A DNA stretch of 64,000 bases, taken from the NCBI GenBank assembly GCA_016235445.1, contig JACRLB010000017.1, forward strand, positions 1-64,000, in the 5' to 3' direction. Every line of letters starts with the position of its first letter. Position 1 is the first letter of the stretch. The notes under the pieces were generated by a model. The model saw only the letters and a program-made list of their open reading frames with translations. It was not told the origin of the DNA and made no database searches. Positions 38,388 to 49,626 of this stretch are shown piece after piece. The translations under genes were made by a program, and so were the position numbers. Origin of the DNA: Chloroflexota bacterium (GTDB taxonomy: Bacteria; Chloroflexota; Anaerolineae; Anaerolineales; Villigracilaceae).

Positions 38388-40160
38388 ATGACAATTTGGA
38401 CAGATGGCCTGAACGTTCTGCTTGACCGTGCGTGGGTGGTTTTCAGCATCCTGATTCCGATCCTTTGGGGGAATATCCTGTTCGGCGCGGCGCTCCGAAA
38501 AATCTTCAAAACTCAATTCACAGACATCGAATACTTTTCACTCGGAATGGCCGGCTGGGTTTTGCCCTCATCCCTTTGGGCGGCGCTGATGCTGGCAGGG
38601 ACATTTCTATTTGGAGAAGCCGCAACAATAGCCGTCTCTGCCCTTGCTGTGGTTGTTTTTCTTTTCGTCTTGTTTTCTGGAAAGCCAAAGCGGGCGTCCA
38701 TTTGGCACAGCCTTGCGCTGACCGCCTTGCTTGCGGTTTCCCTCGTTTTACAACTCGCCTTCCTTGAAAAAACGATCCTGCCTTTGTATTTCGATTCCGC
38801 CGAGCATTATCGAATCATCAACTACCTTGCAGACACCTACAACCTGTCTGCCATAGACACGCCTTCCACGGCGTATTATCACTTTGGTTTTCATTTATGG
38901 ATCTCAGCCATCTCCCGCGTTTTTCAACCGGGCATTGTGAATGTCATGCTCGTGTTCGGGCAGGTGATGCTGGCGATTCTGCCGTTCTCTTTATTTTTCA
39001 TCGCCAAACAGGAAACCCAATCGAATGCGGCGGCGTTCTTCATCTGTCTGCTGGCTGGGCTTGGCTGGCACATGCCCTCCCATTTGATGAATTGGGGAAA
39101 GTACCCCGCCCTTTTTAGTTTGGTCGGCATCCATTTTGTTTTGAATGTTGGATACCTGATCTATCGAAATGATACATTCAAACACAGGCAATCCGCCTTG
39201 TACGGACTGTTAGGCTTGGGCATTCTCATCTCCGCGTTGATCCACACCCGCTCGCTGGTCGTTTTTGCTTTTGCGGCGCTGTCTGTGCTGTTGACGATTT
39301 GGCGCAAAACAATGCCCGCAATGGTTCAGCATTTTCTTTTTGCGCTTGTCGCCTGCCTCATTTTGATCGAGATCGTTTTCATACAAAAGAGCGGCGTGCT
39401 TTCCCTCCTCTTTGGCGCATACCTCCGCGATGACATTTGGATGATCGCGCTCGTCGCCGTCTTGATGTTTTTCTCGATAAAGTTTTATTCCGAGTTGACA
39501 TTTTTCCTGCTCGCTTCCCTATCCCTGCTGATGCTTGGTCTGTTCGTCCCCGTTCATTTTCCCAGCCTCGGCGGCTTGACCCTTCTGGACAGGCCCTATG
39601 TCCAAATGCTGTTTTACCTCCCGCTTTCCATCTTCGGCGGGCTGGGGCTGGCGGGTTTGCATCAAACCCTGCAAAGATTTTCTTTTCACCCAAAACTCTT
39701 AACCCGTTTCACAACCCTGCTGATCTTTGGTCTTGTAGCCTTGAACGCCGGGCTTCGTCATCATTTTTACCCGTCCGATTGCTGTCAGATCGTCAGCCGC
39801 GATGACCTCGCCGCATTTCAATGGATGGACACAACCCTTCCGTCGAACGCCAGAATCCTGACCGCATCCACAGACCTGTACGTCACCTCGTTTGAATCCG
39901 CAAATACCCTGGCAGGCGTGGATGGCGGTGTTTGGATCGCTCCATTGATCTCCAGAAAAACAATTCGTATGCGGTGGGATGTAAACTTTGCCCAGCCCGA
40001 AACCCATGACGAAATTTGCGCGCAAGAACTGGATTACATTTACGTCGGCGGGATGAGGGAAAGTTTCAGCGTCCCTCAACTTGCTGGCCGCCCCAATGGG
40101 TATCTGGAAATTTTCGCCCTGCCCAAGGCAAAGGTTTATCAGGTGATCGGATGTGAATAG
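38388..40160 (+). CDS. Large multi-pass membrane protein (DUF6541/GT-C-like)
   Basis: A 590-residue protein with about 13 membrane segments. Between early spans lies an exposed loop FDSAEHYRIINYLADTYN (near 130) with an acidic residue, and YYHFGFHLWISAISR near 160, as in GT-C transferases and DUF6541 proteins. The C-terminal 110 residues are extracytoplasmic. It may transfer a lipid-linked sugar or act as a polymerase of the locus; this is inferred. ATG at 38388 is chosen over TTG at 38379. Confidence 0.7.
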   Translation: MTIWTDGLNVLLDRAWVVFSILIPILWGNILFGAALRKIFKTQFTDIEYFSLGMAGWVLPSSLWAALMLAGTFLFGEAATIAVSALAVVVFLFVLFSGKPKRASIWHSLALTALLAVSLVLQLAFLEKTILPLYFDSAEHYRIINYLADTYNLSAIDTPSTAYYHFGFHLWISAISRVFQPGIVNVMLVFGQVMLAILPFSLFFIAKQETQSNAAAFFICLLAGLGWHMPSHLMNWGKYPALFSLVGIHFVLNVGYLIYRNDTFKHRQSALYGLLGLGILISALIHTRSLVVFAFAALSVLLTIWRKTMPAMVQHFLFALVACLILIEIVFIQKSGVLSLLFGAYLRDDIWMIALVAVLMFFSIKFYSELTFFLLASLSLLMLGLFVPVHFPSLGGLTLLDRPYVQMLFYLPLSIFGGLGLAGLHQTLQRFSFHPKLLTRFTTLLIFGLVALNAGLRHHFYPSDCCQIVSRDDLAAFQWMDTTLPSNARILTASTDLYVTSFESANTLAGVDGGVWIAPLISRKTIRMRWDVNFAQPETHDEICAQELDYIYVGGMRESFSVPQLAGRPNGYLEIFALPKAKVYQVIGCE

Positions 40161-40199
40161 CATGGGAGCAGGTTGGCATTTCATGGTAAAAGTGGGGAT

Positions 40200-41814
40200 A
40201 TGAAGAATTTACATCAACGCGATTTTTTATGGATTGTGCCGCTGTCGCTTGGATTGGGAGCAATTCTCGCCTCGCTCCAGGTTGGAAACTGGTTCATCGG
40301 ACTAGCGGCATTTTCTTTCCTCTTTCTTCTTTCTTTCTCCCTTCTCACCGCTTCAACCAAATGGGCCGGCGGCGCTTCGACTTCGCTCAGCGCGAATCAG
40401 GCGCTTGTATGGATGGTGGCTCTCGCCTTTGCGTTGCGCTTGGTCGGCGGCGTTGCCACCTACTTTGCGCTCCCCATCTACGGCTACGTGGATGATGAAG
40501 ACCAGCGCGCAGGCTTCACCTACACTGACGCCCACCGCCGCGACGATCAAGCGTGGAAATTGGCAGTCTCCGACCGCCCAATTTTAGATGCCTTCAACCA
40601 AAAATTTTCGTCTGACCAATACGGCGGCCTGCTTGCCTTCAGCGCATTGATCTATCGTTATTTTTCGCCCGATGCCCATCGCCCCCTGATGCTGGTGTTA
40701 ATGTCCGCTTTGATGGGGACGATTGGCGTACCATTTTTGTGGAAGGCAGTCAACTTGCTATGGGGAGAGAAGGTGGCTCTCGCTTCAGGCTGGATTTTTG
40801 CGCTGTACCCTGAAAGTGTTTTGCTTGGCGGCTCTGCCATGCGCGAGCCGTATTTGCTGGCTTTCAGCGCATTTGCCCTGTGGGGATTTGCAACCTTTGG
40901 AGTGCAGGGGTTGTCTCCTGCGGATGGCGCGCCGTCCCACTCCAGAATCTGGCTTGGGCTGGGCATTGCTGGAATGCTGTTTGTCTCCCCGTCTATTGCG
41001 CTGGTGACTCTGGTCATTTTTGGCGGGTGGATGGTTTTCACCAGCGAGCGCGGACGTATTTCGTGGTGGATGATGATAACGATTGCCCTCGTGTTCATTG
41101 CTGGTTTGTTCATTCTATCCTCCGCGCTGGATCGGCAGGGGAATTTGGGCGGCGGCGCTCCGCTTGCTGTGATCAATAATTTCGTGCGCGAAGCCCTCAA
41201 ATGGAATGTCTTCAAAATCGAGGAGGGATCAGGCTGGGTTCAAAAATTGTTCGATGAAATGCCCGCATGGATGCGCCTGCCTTTTGTGATGATCTATGGG
41301 GTTTTACAGCCCGTCCTGCCCGCGATTTTGATATACCCCACAACCATTATCTGGAAGGTGATTGGCATCCTGCGGGCTGTGGGTTGGTACACTTTACTTC
41401 CAGCGTTGATCCTCTCCTTCGTCGCGGTGGCAGGTGAGGGCGGGGAAAAGAGGCGCAGGTTATTCATCTGGCTAAGTGTTGTCGTGTGGGGGTGGATCCT
41501 TTTCACGGCGTTGCGCGGCGGAGGGGATCAATGGGACAATCCGCGTTATCGAACGATTTTGTTTTTGTGGCAGGCCATCCTTGCGGGGAACGTTTGGGTT
41601 TGGTGGCGGGAGACGCGGAATGCGTGGTTCGCGCGTGTGATTGCGATGGAGGCTGTGTTTGTGGCGGTGTTCGGCCAGTGGTATGTGAACCGCTATTTGC
41701 ATGTTGGAATTCAAATGCCTTTTGCATCCATGATGGCGTTGATTGTTGGCTCATGGGTTTTGATTTTTGCTTTTGGCATGTGGCGTGACCGAAAAAGGGG
41801 CATTGGACATGGTG

Positions 41815-41819
<5 letters not shown>
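40200..41819 (+). CDS. Multi-pass membrane protein, possible GT-C transferase or polymerase
   Basis: A 539-residue protein with about 11-12 membrane spans. A loop with YGYVDDEDQRAGFTYTDAHR near residue 93, rich in acidic residues, follows the second or third span, as in GT-C enzymes. The start at 40200 has GGGG 4 nt upstream. The stretch GGASTSLSANQ near 60 is encoded by a CTTCGACTTCGCTCAG repeat remnant, so a repeat seems to have entered this gene too. Function is inferred from context in the polysaccharide locus. Confidence 0.65.
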
Positions 41820-42812
<993 letters not shown>

Positions 42813-42835
42813 AAGCTTTTTCAGGTACAGCGCTT

Positions 42836-44710
42836 ATGAAAAGGTTCGAGTTTCTAAAAATCAGGGAATGGCCTTCATGGTCGCCAGCCTTGCTGACGGG
42901 TGTGGGGGCGCTTCTCTATTTAATCCAGGCAGTGGTGTACGCGCATACCACTGTGAGCAGTCTTGATGAAGGTTCGTATCTGCTAAAAGGAATTCTTTAC
43001 TGGCGCGGAATCTACCAGCCTTTCGAACCGTATGGCCCCCTCACCAATAAAGCCCCCTTCGCGTTTTTGATCCCTGGCTTCGCAGAATACATCTTCGGCC
43101 CCGGCCTGCGCACGGGACGCTACTTTTCCATCTTTCTTGGTTTGCTGACCATGCTCGGAGTGTGGATTACCGCCCGCCGCTGGGCAGGCAAATGGATGGC
43201 CGCCGGCACGGTTTGGGTCTTTGCGCTCAGCCCGATGATCATCAAATTACATGCCCGCGCCGTTTCTGAAGTGGTCATTGCCTCCTTGCTGGCCTGGGTG
43301 TGTGTGCTCGTGCTGGACGAAGAACGCCCGCTCTGGCAGATCATCCTCGGCTCGGCGCTGGCATCTCTGGCGGTGATGACGCGCCAGAACATGGTGTTGA
43401 TCCTGCCCCTGCTTGCCCTGTATATTTTCTGGCAACACGGCAGGCAAAAAGGCATCTGGTCATTAACCGCGATGGCAATTGTTTTTTTTGCCGTTCATAT
43501 CCATTACTGGCCCAACATCCTCACTATTTGGGCGCCCTGGTTGCCAGACGCCCTCACTCCCTTCCTCGATGCGTTTCGCCTGCCAAAGGATGCCATCCCT
43601 GTTTGGGACCCATCCCTCGATTTTTGGAATCGGACAAATGCCTTCTTTCAGGGGATGCGCTACCACTTCATCATGATCGTCGGCGGGATATTTGCCCTCC
43701 TCTTTTGGCCGCTTCGCACCGCCCTGAAACCTGCTCCTGCCATCCGAGCGGCAGTTTTCCTCGCTGTAGCCTATTCCATCCTCTTCGCCCTGCACGGCTG
43801 GGCGTCATTGGCGAGTCAATACGAAAGTTATAGCTGTGTCTTCTGCTTTTCCAATTACCTGACATTTTTCGACCCGCTCGGAATTCTATTCTTCGTCATC
43901 GTATTTTCCTCAGCATGGACAACCCACCCCTCGCGCTTTGTGAAAGTCCTGTCCATTATTCTCATACTCGTATTTTCCGTTGGAATCGGGTTCTCCTTCT
44001 TTGAACATATTGACGAGGGCATCCTCAACCTGCCCCTGCCGCGCATGAGAGATGGTCATTTTCTACCAGGCTTCATCACGCTGGTGGACGTTATCAAATA
44101 TAAATTCGGCTTGCAACTGCCCATCATCAAAAGATGGATCAGCTCATCCATGGGCTTGCTGGCTGGCATGGGCATTCTGCTCCTTTCGTTTTTGATCTGG
44201 CGGCGCGCGAAAAAAGAACAAAAATACTCATCCTTTGCGCTGGTAGCCGTCCACTCCACACTCGCGGCGGGGTTACTGCTATCCCCCCTGCTTAATTTGG
44301 GAGAGAGTAGTCTGAATTGCAAACAGGATATGATCCTTGCCCACGAACAGCTTGGCGCGTATCTTGCAGAAATCATCCCGCCGAATAGTCTGGTATATTG
44401 GGACGGCGGCAACGCCTTTACGCCCATGGTCTATGTGCCGAACGTCCGAATTTTCCCCGCCCAGATCAACGGCGGATATACCTATCGAATCGGAGGCGAT
44501 GCGGATACCCTGCACCGTCTCAGCCATTGGAACGATGAACTGCGCGCCGAATGGAAAGCCAGCGCAGACATCTTCATCATCGAAGCAAAACGCATCTCCG
44601 ACTGGAAGGGCTTTTTCCCCACGCAGACTTTTGAAGAATATGCGCCGCCGCCAGCCAGCCCCACTTGCTATGAAGGCGGCCAATTAAGGATATTTCACAG
44701 AATCCCATGA
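42836..44710 (+). CDS. GT39/ArnT-like membrane glycosyltransferase
   Basis: A 624-residue GT-C-like protein. The first loop after span 1 has SSLDEGSYLLKG near residue 42 with the Asp-Glu expected for GT-C catalysis, and YGPLTNKAPF near 62 as in PMT/ArnT-like enzymes. About 10-11 spans and a C-terminal soluble domain follow. It would use a polyprenyl-phosphate sugar as donor. The downstream GT2 gene, overlapping by 4 bp, could make that donor. Confidence 0.75.
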   Translation: MKRFEFLKIREWPSWSPALLTGVGALLYLIQAVVYAHTTVSSLDEGSYLLKGILYWRGIYQPFEPYGPLTNKAPFAFLIPGFAEYIFGPGLRTGRYFSIFLGLLTMLGVWITARRWAGKWMAAGTVWVFALSPMIIKLHARAVSEVVIASLLAWVCVLVLDEERPLWQIILGSALASLAVMTRQNMVLILPLLALYIFWQHGRQKGIWSLTAMAIVFFAVHIHYWPNILTIWAPWLPDALTPFLDAFRLPKDAIPVWDPSLDFWNRTNAFFQGMRYHFIMIVGGIFALLFWPLRTALKPAPAIRAAVFLAVAYSILFALHGWASLASQYESYSCVFCFSNYLTFFDPLGILFFVIVFSSAWTTHPSRFVKVLSIILILVFSVGIGFSFFEHIDEGILNLPLPRMRDGHFLPGFITLVDVIKYKFGLQLPIIKRWISSSMGLLAGMGILLLSFLIWRRAKKEQKYSSFALVAVHSTLAAGLLLSPLLNLGESSLNCKQDMILAHEQLGAYLAEIIPPNSLVYWDGGNAFTPMVYVPNVRIFPAQINGGYTYRIGGDADTLHRLSHWNDELRAEWKASADIFIIEAKRISDWKGFFPTQTFEEYAPPPASPTCYEGGQLRIFHRIP

Positions 44711-45669
44711 ACCTATCGCTTGTCATACCCGTTTACAACGAGCAGGAGAACCTGCCGCTCTTATTTGAAGCCGTCTACAAAACCATGAACACCATGCAAA
44801 AATCCTGGGAGGTGATCCTCGTGGACGATGGCAGTCGCGATGAAAGTCTCTCTGTTCTCAAGGAATATGCCCAAAAGGACCCTGGGCATATCCGCGTGGT
44901 TTCCTTCCGCCGCAATTTTGGGCAGACCGCCGCCATCGCCGCAGGGTTGGATTATTCCCAGGGCGAGATCATCGTTCTTTTGGACGCGGATATGCAGAAC
45001 GACCCCGCCGATATCCCGATGATGCTCGCCAGGCTGGACGAAGGCTACGATCTCGTCAGCGGCTGGCGCAAGGATAGGAAAGATAACGCAGTGACTCGTA
45101 ACTTCCCATCCATGCTGGCAAACCGATTGATTTCACAGGTGACGGGCGTTCACCTGCACGATTATGGATGCACCTTGAAAGCCTACCGCCGCGATGTGCT
45201 CGAAGGCTTCCGTCTCTACGGCGAGATGCACCGTTTTATTCCCGTCTATGCCAACTCGGTCGGCGCGAACATTACCGAGGTCGCCGTCCGCCACCACCCA
45301 CGCCAATTTGGAAAGACCAAATACGGGTTGGAACGAACCGTGAAAGTCATCCTCGACCTGTTCACTGTGAAATTCCTCGTATCCTATTCCTCCAAACCGA
45401 TCTATCTTTTTGGCGGCGCAGGCAGTTTTTTGATGGCGGTCAGCGCGTTGATCATGTTGTATCTTTTTATCAGGCGCATATTTTTCGATGTCGCCATCGC
45501 CACTTCTCCGCTGTTACAGATGAGCGCCATGTTTTTCATCATGGGATTCCAATCCATTCTGATGGGGTTGATTGCAGAACAGTTGGTGCGCACCTATCAT
45601 GAATCCCAGCACAAGCCCACCTACACCATCCGCACAAAGATAAACCTCGACAAGGGCATTGATGATTAA
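44707..45669 (+). CDS. Polyprenyl-phosphate glycosyltransferase (GT2, GtrB/ArnC-like)
   Basis: A 320-residue protein. LVIPVYNEQENLP near residue 5, VDDGSRDES near 40 and LLDADMQNDP near 95 (DxD) define the GT2 domain. SFRRNFGQTAAIAAGLDY near 67 and FGKTKYGLERTVKV near 200 are typical of DPM1/GtrB enzymes. Two C-terminal membrane spans follow. It should make undecaprenyl-phosphate sugar for the GT-C proteins of this locus. It overlaps both neighbours (4 bp and 8 bp). Confidence 0.9.
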   Translation: MNLSLVIPVYNEQENLPLLFEAVYKTMNTMQKSWEVILVDDGSRDESLSVLKEYAQKDPGHIRVVSFRRNFGQTAAIAAGLDYSQGEIIVLLDADMQNDPADIPMMLARLDEGYDLVSGWRKDRKDNAVTRNFPSMLANRLISQVTGVHLHDYGCTLKAYRRDVLEGFRLYGEMHRFIPVYANSVGANITEVAVRHHPRQFGKTKYGLERTVKVILDLFTVKFLVSYSSKPIYLFGGAGSFLMAVSALIMLYLFIRRIFFDVAIATSPLLQMSAMFFIMGFQSILMGLIAEQLVRTYHESQHKPTYTIRTKINLDKGIDD

Positions 45670-46576
45670 TTGGCTGAGTGAGAATCGCCAGACCCTCGCG
45701 CGCGCGTTGGGCAGTATTCTGGCGTTGGGGCTTCTGCTTGTTTTGCTCGAAGAAAAAGGGGACGGCGAGCTTTTCTCTGCCCTGCGGCGCGTTTCCAGCG
45801 GATATTTTCTGGCGGCGATTGCCGTGTTGTTCATCTCACGTTTGTTTGCCGCGGCGCGCTGGCATGTTTTGCTCAGATCGGCTGGCGTGGAAATTTCTTT
45901 TCTGCGCTCCACCATGTTGACTTTTACCGGCAATTTCTCATCCAACTTTCTGCCGACCACCATCGGCGGGGATGTAGTGCGGCTCGGCGGCGCGATGCAA
46001 CTCGGCTATGACCGCGCCATCTGCCTCGCCTCGCTCGTGGCAGATCGTTTGATCGGCCTGGCAGGCATGGCGCTGGCTTTGCCTTTGGGTCTGGTCCCCG
46101 TATTTTCGCCTGGCGCTGGCGCCTCGCAATCCCTTGCAATTTCTGCGCTGATTCAAAAAGGCGTGGATTTTTCCAAACGCACCTTTGATTCATTTTCCAT
46201 CTGGTTGAAGAAACCGCTGGCCTTGAGCGGCTCGTTGCTTGCCACCCTGGGCAACATGATATTTATCTACTTCTCGATCTATCTTCTTTTACTTGGCATC
46301 GGCCATCAGGTTGCCTATGGACTGGTGGCAGGTTTATACACCCTGGCATATTTTGTGACGCTTATCCCCATTTCCATGAATGGCCTCGGCGTTCAGGAAC
46401 TCTCCATGACCTTCCTGCTTACCCAGTTCGGCGGGCTAAGCCCCTCCGAAAGCGCAACCGTCGCCCTGCTGACCCGCGTGTTATTCATCATCACCAGCCT
46501 GCCGGGCGCATTCTTCCTGCCTTCCATTCTCGCCGCAATGAATGAGAAAAAGCCCAGGCCCGTTCCATCGAAATAA
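45662..46576 (+). CDS. UPF0104/AglD-like flippase-type membrane protein
   Basis: A 304-residue protein with about 8 spans of the lysylphosphatidylglycerol synthase transmembrane family (UPF0104). Signature parts are NFSSNFLPTTIGGDVVRLGG near 91 and PISMNGLGVQELSMTFLL near 237. The soluble synthase domain is absent. Such proteins have been proposed to help flip lipid-linked sugars. It overlaps the GT2 gene end. A second copy of the family lies at 52056. Confidence 0.8.
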   Translation: MINWLSENRQTLARALGSILALGLLLVLLEEKGDGELFSALRRVSSGYFLAAIAVLFISRLFAAARWHVLLRSAGVEISFLRSTMLTFTGNFSSNFLPTTIGGDVVRLGGAMQLGYDRAICLASLVADRLIGLAGMALALPLGLVPVFSPGAGASQSLAISALIQKGVDFSKRTFDSFSIWLKKPLALSGSLLATLGNMIFIYFSIYLLLLGIGHQVAYGLVAGLYTLAYFVTLIPISMNGLGVQELSMTFLLTQFGGLSPSESATVALLTRVLFIITSLPGAFFLPSILAAMNEKKPRPVPSK

Positions 46577-46582
46577 TTTTTC

Positions 46583-47719
46583 ATGCGTATCCTGATCATC
46601 AACAGCGAGTATCCACCCATTGGAGGCGGAGCGGGCAACGCCAGCGCAAACCTTGCGCGTTGCCTTGCATCCCTCGGGCATGAAATAACCGTTGTCACCG
46701 CCCATTTTCACGGACAGCCCAAACTCGAAGTTCATGAAGGCGTGACGATTCACCGCATCCCCGCCTTTCGCCGCAGGCAGGATCGCTCCACTGCATTCGA
46801 GCAGTTGACCTTCATCATGGCCGCTTCATTACATACCTTTGGCTTGATACGAAAAACCAAACCGACAGCCACCCTGGCATTTTTCGGTGTGCCTTCGGGC
46901 GCGGTAGCCTGGCTTTTGAAAGTGATTTACAAAATCCCATACATTGTTTCCCTGCGCGGCGGAGACGTGCCCGGCTTCCGCCCGTATGATTTCAAAACCT
47001 TCCACAAATTGATCGGCCCCTTCCTGCGCGTCATCTGGCATTCAGCGGACTCGGTCATCGCCAACAGCCGCGGACTGCGCGACCTGGCCCTCGCCTTCGA
47101 CTCCTCCATCGAAATCCCCATCATTCCCAACGGAGTAGACGGGACACGCTACACGCCCCAACCCCGCGAATGGTCTCCGCCAAAACTATTTTCGGCTGGC
47201 CGCATCGTCCACCAAAAGGGACTCGACCTCGGCCTGCGCGCCCTCGCCCAGCTCAAAGATTTGGATTGGCATTGGAATATCGCAGGCGATGGCCCGCAGA
47301 TGAATGCGCTGAAATCGTTGGCGCGTGAACTCGGGCTTGACGGCCGCGTCACCTTCCTCGGCTGGCAACCCCGCGAAGAACTGGAAAAGGATTATCATCG
47401 AGCCAATCTCTTCCTCTTTCCCTCGCGCCACGAAGGCATGCCCAACGCCGTGCTCGAAGCCATGTCCAGCGGACTGCCCGTGGTGGCAACCAGAATCGCA
47501 GGCAGTGAAGAACTTGTCCTCGACGGCGTGACGGGATTGCTGGTCAATGCCGAGGATGTGGATTCTCTTCGAGATGGATTGAGCAGGCTCATCGTCGAAG
47601 AAAAGAAGCGCATCCAAATGGGGCAGGCATCCCGCCAGAGAGTCGAAACAGAATATTCATGGGAGAATGTCGCCCGTCAATATTCCACCATCCTCCAATC
47701 TCTAATCTCCAATCTCTAA
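46583..47719 (+). CDS. GT4-family glycosyltransferase
   Basis: A 378-residue GT-B enzyme. MRILIINSEYPPIGGGAGNA is the glycine-rich acceptor start, FSAGRIVHQKGLDLGLRALA near 208 starts the donor domain, and FPSRHEGMPNAVLEAMSSGL near 275 holds the E-x7-E motif. The last codons (SLISNL) are encoded by a CCAATCTCTAATCTCC repeat that extends into the gap before asnB. Confidence 0.88.
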   Translation: MRILIINSEYPPIGGGAGNASANLARCLASLGHEITVVTAHFHGQPKLEVHEGVTIHRIPAFRRRQDRSTAFEQLTFIMAASLHTFGLIRKTKPTATLAFFGVPSGAVAWLLKVIYKIPYIVSLRGGDVPGFRPYDFKTFHKLIGPFLRVIWHSADSVIANSRGLRDLALAFDSSIEIPIIPNGVDGTRYTPQPREWSPPKLFSAGRIVHQKGLDLGLRALAQLKDLDWHWNIAGDGPQMNALKSLARELGLDGRVTFLGWQPREELEKDYHRANLFLFPSRHEGMPNAVLEAMSSGLPVVATRIAGSEELVLDGVTGLLVNAEDVDSLRDGLSRLIVEEKKRIQMGQASRQRVETEYSWENVARQYSTILQSLISNL

Positions 47720-47748
47720 TTACGATTTACCAATTACCAAGGACCCCC

Positions 47749-49626
47749 ATGTGCGGCATCTGCGGCCTCTCCCATTCCGATAACCAAACACCCCCCCGCG
47801 CCCTGCTCGAAAAAATGAACGCGGCCATCGCGCACCGCGGCCCCGACAGCGACGGCTTTCATACCGACGCGGGCGTGGGCCTCGCCATGCGCCGCCTCGC
47901 CATCATCGATGTCAGCGGAGGCGACCAGCCCATCGCCAACGAAAATGAATCCATCTGGATCATCTTCAACGGCGAATGCTACAACTACCCCGAAATGCGC
48001 GCCGAACTCGAACAGCGTGGACACCGCCTCTCGACCAAATCCGACACCGAATGCATCGTCCATTTTTACGAAGACGAAGGCGAAGACTGCATCAAACGCC
48101 TGCGCGGCATGTTTGCGTTTGCGTTGTGGGATGAAAAAAAGAAACGCCTGCTTCTTGGCCGCGACCGCCTCGGCAAAAAGCCGATGTATTACACGATTCA
48201 AAACGGCACGCTCTACTTTGGTTCGGAATTGAATGCCATTCTCGCCGCGCTTCCGCATAAACCCGAAATCAACCTCGAAGCCATTGACCTGTATCTCAGC
48301 CTGCAATACATCCCCGATCCGCTCACCGCGTACGACGGCATCTTCAAACTTCCGCCTGCGCACACCCTCGTTTGGGAAAATGGCGCGGCGCGCATTCAAC
48401 GCTATTGGGATTACAGCTATCAACCCAAGCACACTTCCAGCGAAGATGAACTCATCGAAGAACTCCGCGCCCGCCTGCGTGAGGCTGTCAAGATACGCCT
48501 GCTCAGCGAACGTCCGTTGGGTGCGCATCTCAGCGGCGGCATTGATTCGAGCATCATCGTCGCGCTCATGTCCGAGTTTGCAAGCGGCCCCGTCAAAACC
48601 TATTCGGCGGGTTTCGAGGAACAAAACTTTAGCGAGTTGCCTCATGCCCGCGCCGTCGCGCAAAAATATTCCACCGACCATCACGAGTTCATCCTCACGT
48701 ATGGCGACATTCCCGCCACCCTCGAAAAAATTGCATCTCACTTCGGCGAGCCATTCGCAGACGCCTCCGCCATTCCACTTTATCATCTCTCCGTGATGAC
48801 CCGCGAACACGTCACCGTTGCGCTGAATGGCGACGGCGGCGATGAAGACTTCGCAGGCTATCAACGTTACTGGCTGGATGGATTCGCAAACGCCTACGCC
48901 CGCGCGCCTCGCTTCCTAACCCGACACCTGATTCCGTCCATTGTAAATTTCCTCCCCGATAACGCCGACCGCCCCGTGGGGCACAGTCTCGTCAACGGAA
49001 TCAAACGCCTCGAACAGATTCCCGAAATTGACCGCCGCGCCAGCATCCTGCGCTGGGGATCGTACTTCTCGCCACGTCAACGCTCCGCATTGTGGAAGCC
49101 TGAATTCCGTTTCGATCCTGAAAATGCCCAGTCTCTTTTGGCAAAACAATTCGACTCTGCCGAAGGTTCCTACCTCGACAAGACCCTCTACACCGATTTG
49201 CATACCTACCTGCCCGGCGACCTGCTCGTCAAAGCCGACCGCATGACCATGGCCGCCTCGCTCGAAGGCCGCTCGCCGTTTCTCGATCATGAAATCGTGG
49301 AGTGGTCTGCCCGTTTGCCCGACCAGTTCAAGGTCAAAGGAAGAAGCGGAAAATATCTACTTAAGAAGGCGTTTGCCAAAGAGTTGCCTGAGTCTATTAA
49401 AGGCCGTGGCAAACAGGGGTTTGGAATCCCTGTCTCTGCCTGGTTCCGCGGGCCGCTATATAATTGGTCGCGTGAAATGCTGTTGGCAGATGGAAGCCCT
49501 CTGCATAAATGGTTCGACCGCGCCGCGTTGAATCAGCTAATCGAAGAACATACCTCCGCCCGCGCAGATCACGGCAAGCGGCTGTATGCGCTGGCGATGC
49601 TGGGCGTGTGGGCAAAGGGATGTTAA
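47749..49626 (+). CDS. asnB: Asparagine synthase (glutamine-hydrolysing)
   Basis: A 625-residue two-domain amidotransferase. MCGICGLSH gives the N-terminal nucleophile Cys after Met removal, so the ATG at 47749 is certain and the longer upstream reading is rejected. AHRGPDSDG near 27 and the synthetase P-loop LSGGIDSSI near 260 complete it. In polysaccharide loci such enzymes may amidate uronic acid sugars rather than make free asparagine. Given the UDP-sugar dehydrogenase here, that is plausible but unproven. Confidence 0.93.
   Translation: MCGICGLSHSDNQTPPRALLEKMNAAIAHRGPDSDGFHTDAGVGLAMRRLAIIDVSGGDQPIANENESIWIIFNGECYNYPEMRAELEQRGHRLSTKSDTECIVHFYEDEGEDCIKRLRGMFAFALWDEKKKRLLLGRDRLGKKPMYYTIQNGTLYFGSELNAILAALPHKPEINLEAIDLYLSLQYIPDPLTAYDGIFKLPPAHTLVWENGAARIQRYWDYSYQPKHTSSEDELIEELRARLREAVKIRLLSERPLGAHLSGGIDSSIIVALMSEFASGPVKTYSAGFEEQNFSELPHARAVAQKYSTDHHEFILTYGDIPATLEKIASHFGEPFADASAIPLYHLSVMTREHVTVALNGDGGDEDFAGYQRYWLDGFANAYARAPRFLTRHLIPSIVNFLPDNADRPVGHSLVNGIKRLEQIPEIDRRASILRWGSYFSPRQRSALWKPEFRFDPENAQSLLAKQFDSAEGSYLDKTLYTDLHTYLPGDLLVKADRMTMAASLEGRSPFLDHEIVEWSARLPDQFKVKGRSGKYLLKKAFAKELPESIKGRGKQGFGIPVSAWFRGPLYNWSREMLLADGSPLHKWFDRAALNQLIEEHTSARADHGKRLYALAMLGVWAKGC

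Noticed and set aside
47659-47748. 30-residue N-terminal extension of AsnB
   Set aside because: The nucleophile Cys must follow the initiator Met; the extension is coded by a repeat overlapping the upstream gene.
47734-48864. 376-codon minus-strand frame opposite asnB
   Set aside because: Mirror of the GC-rich asnB codons, with no family features.
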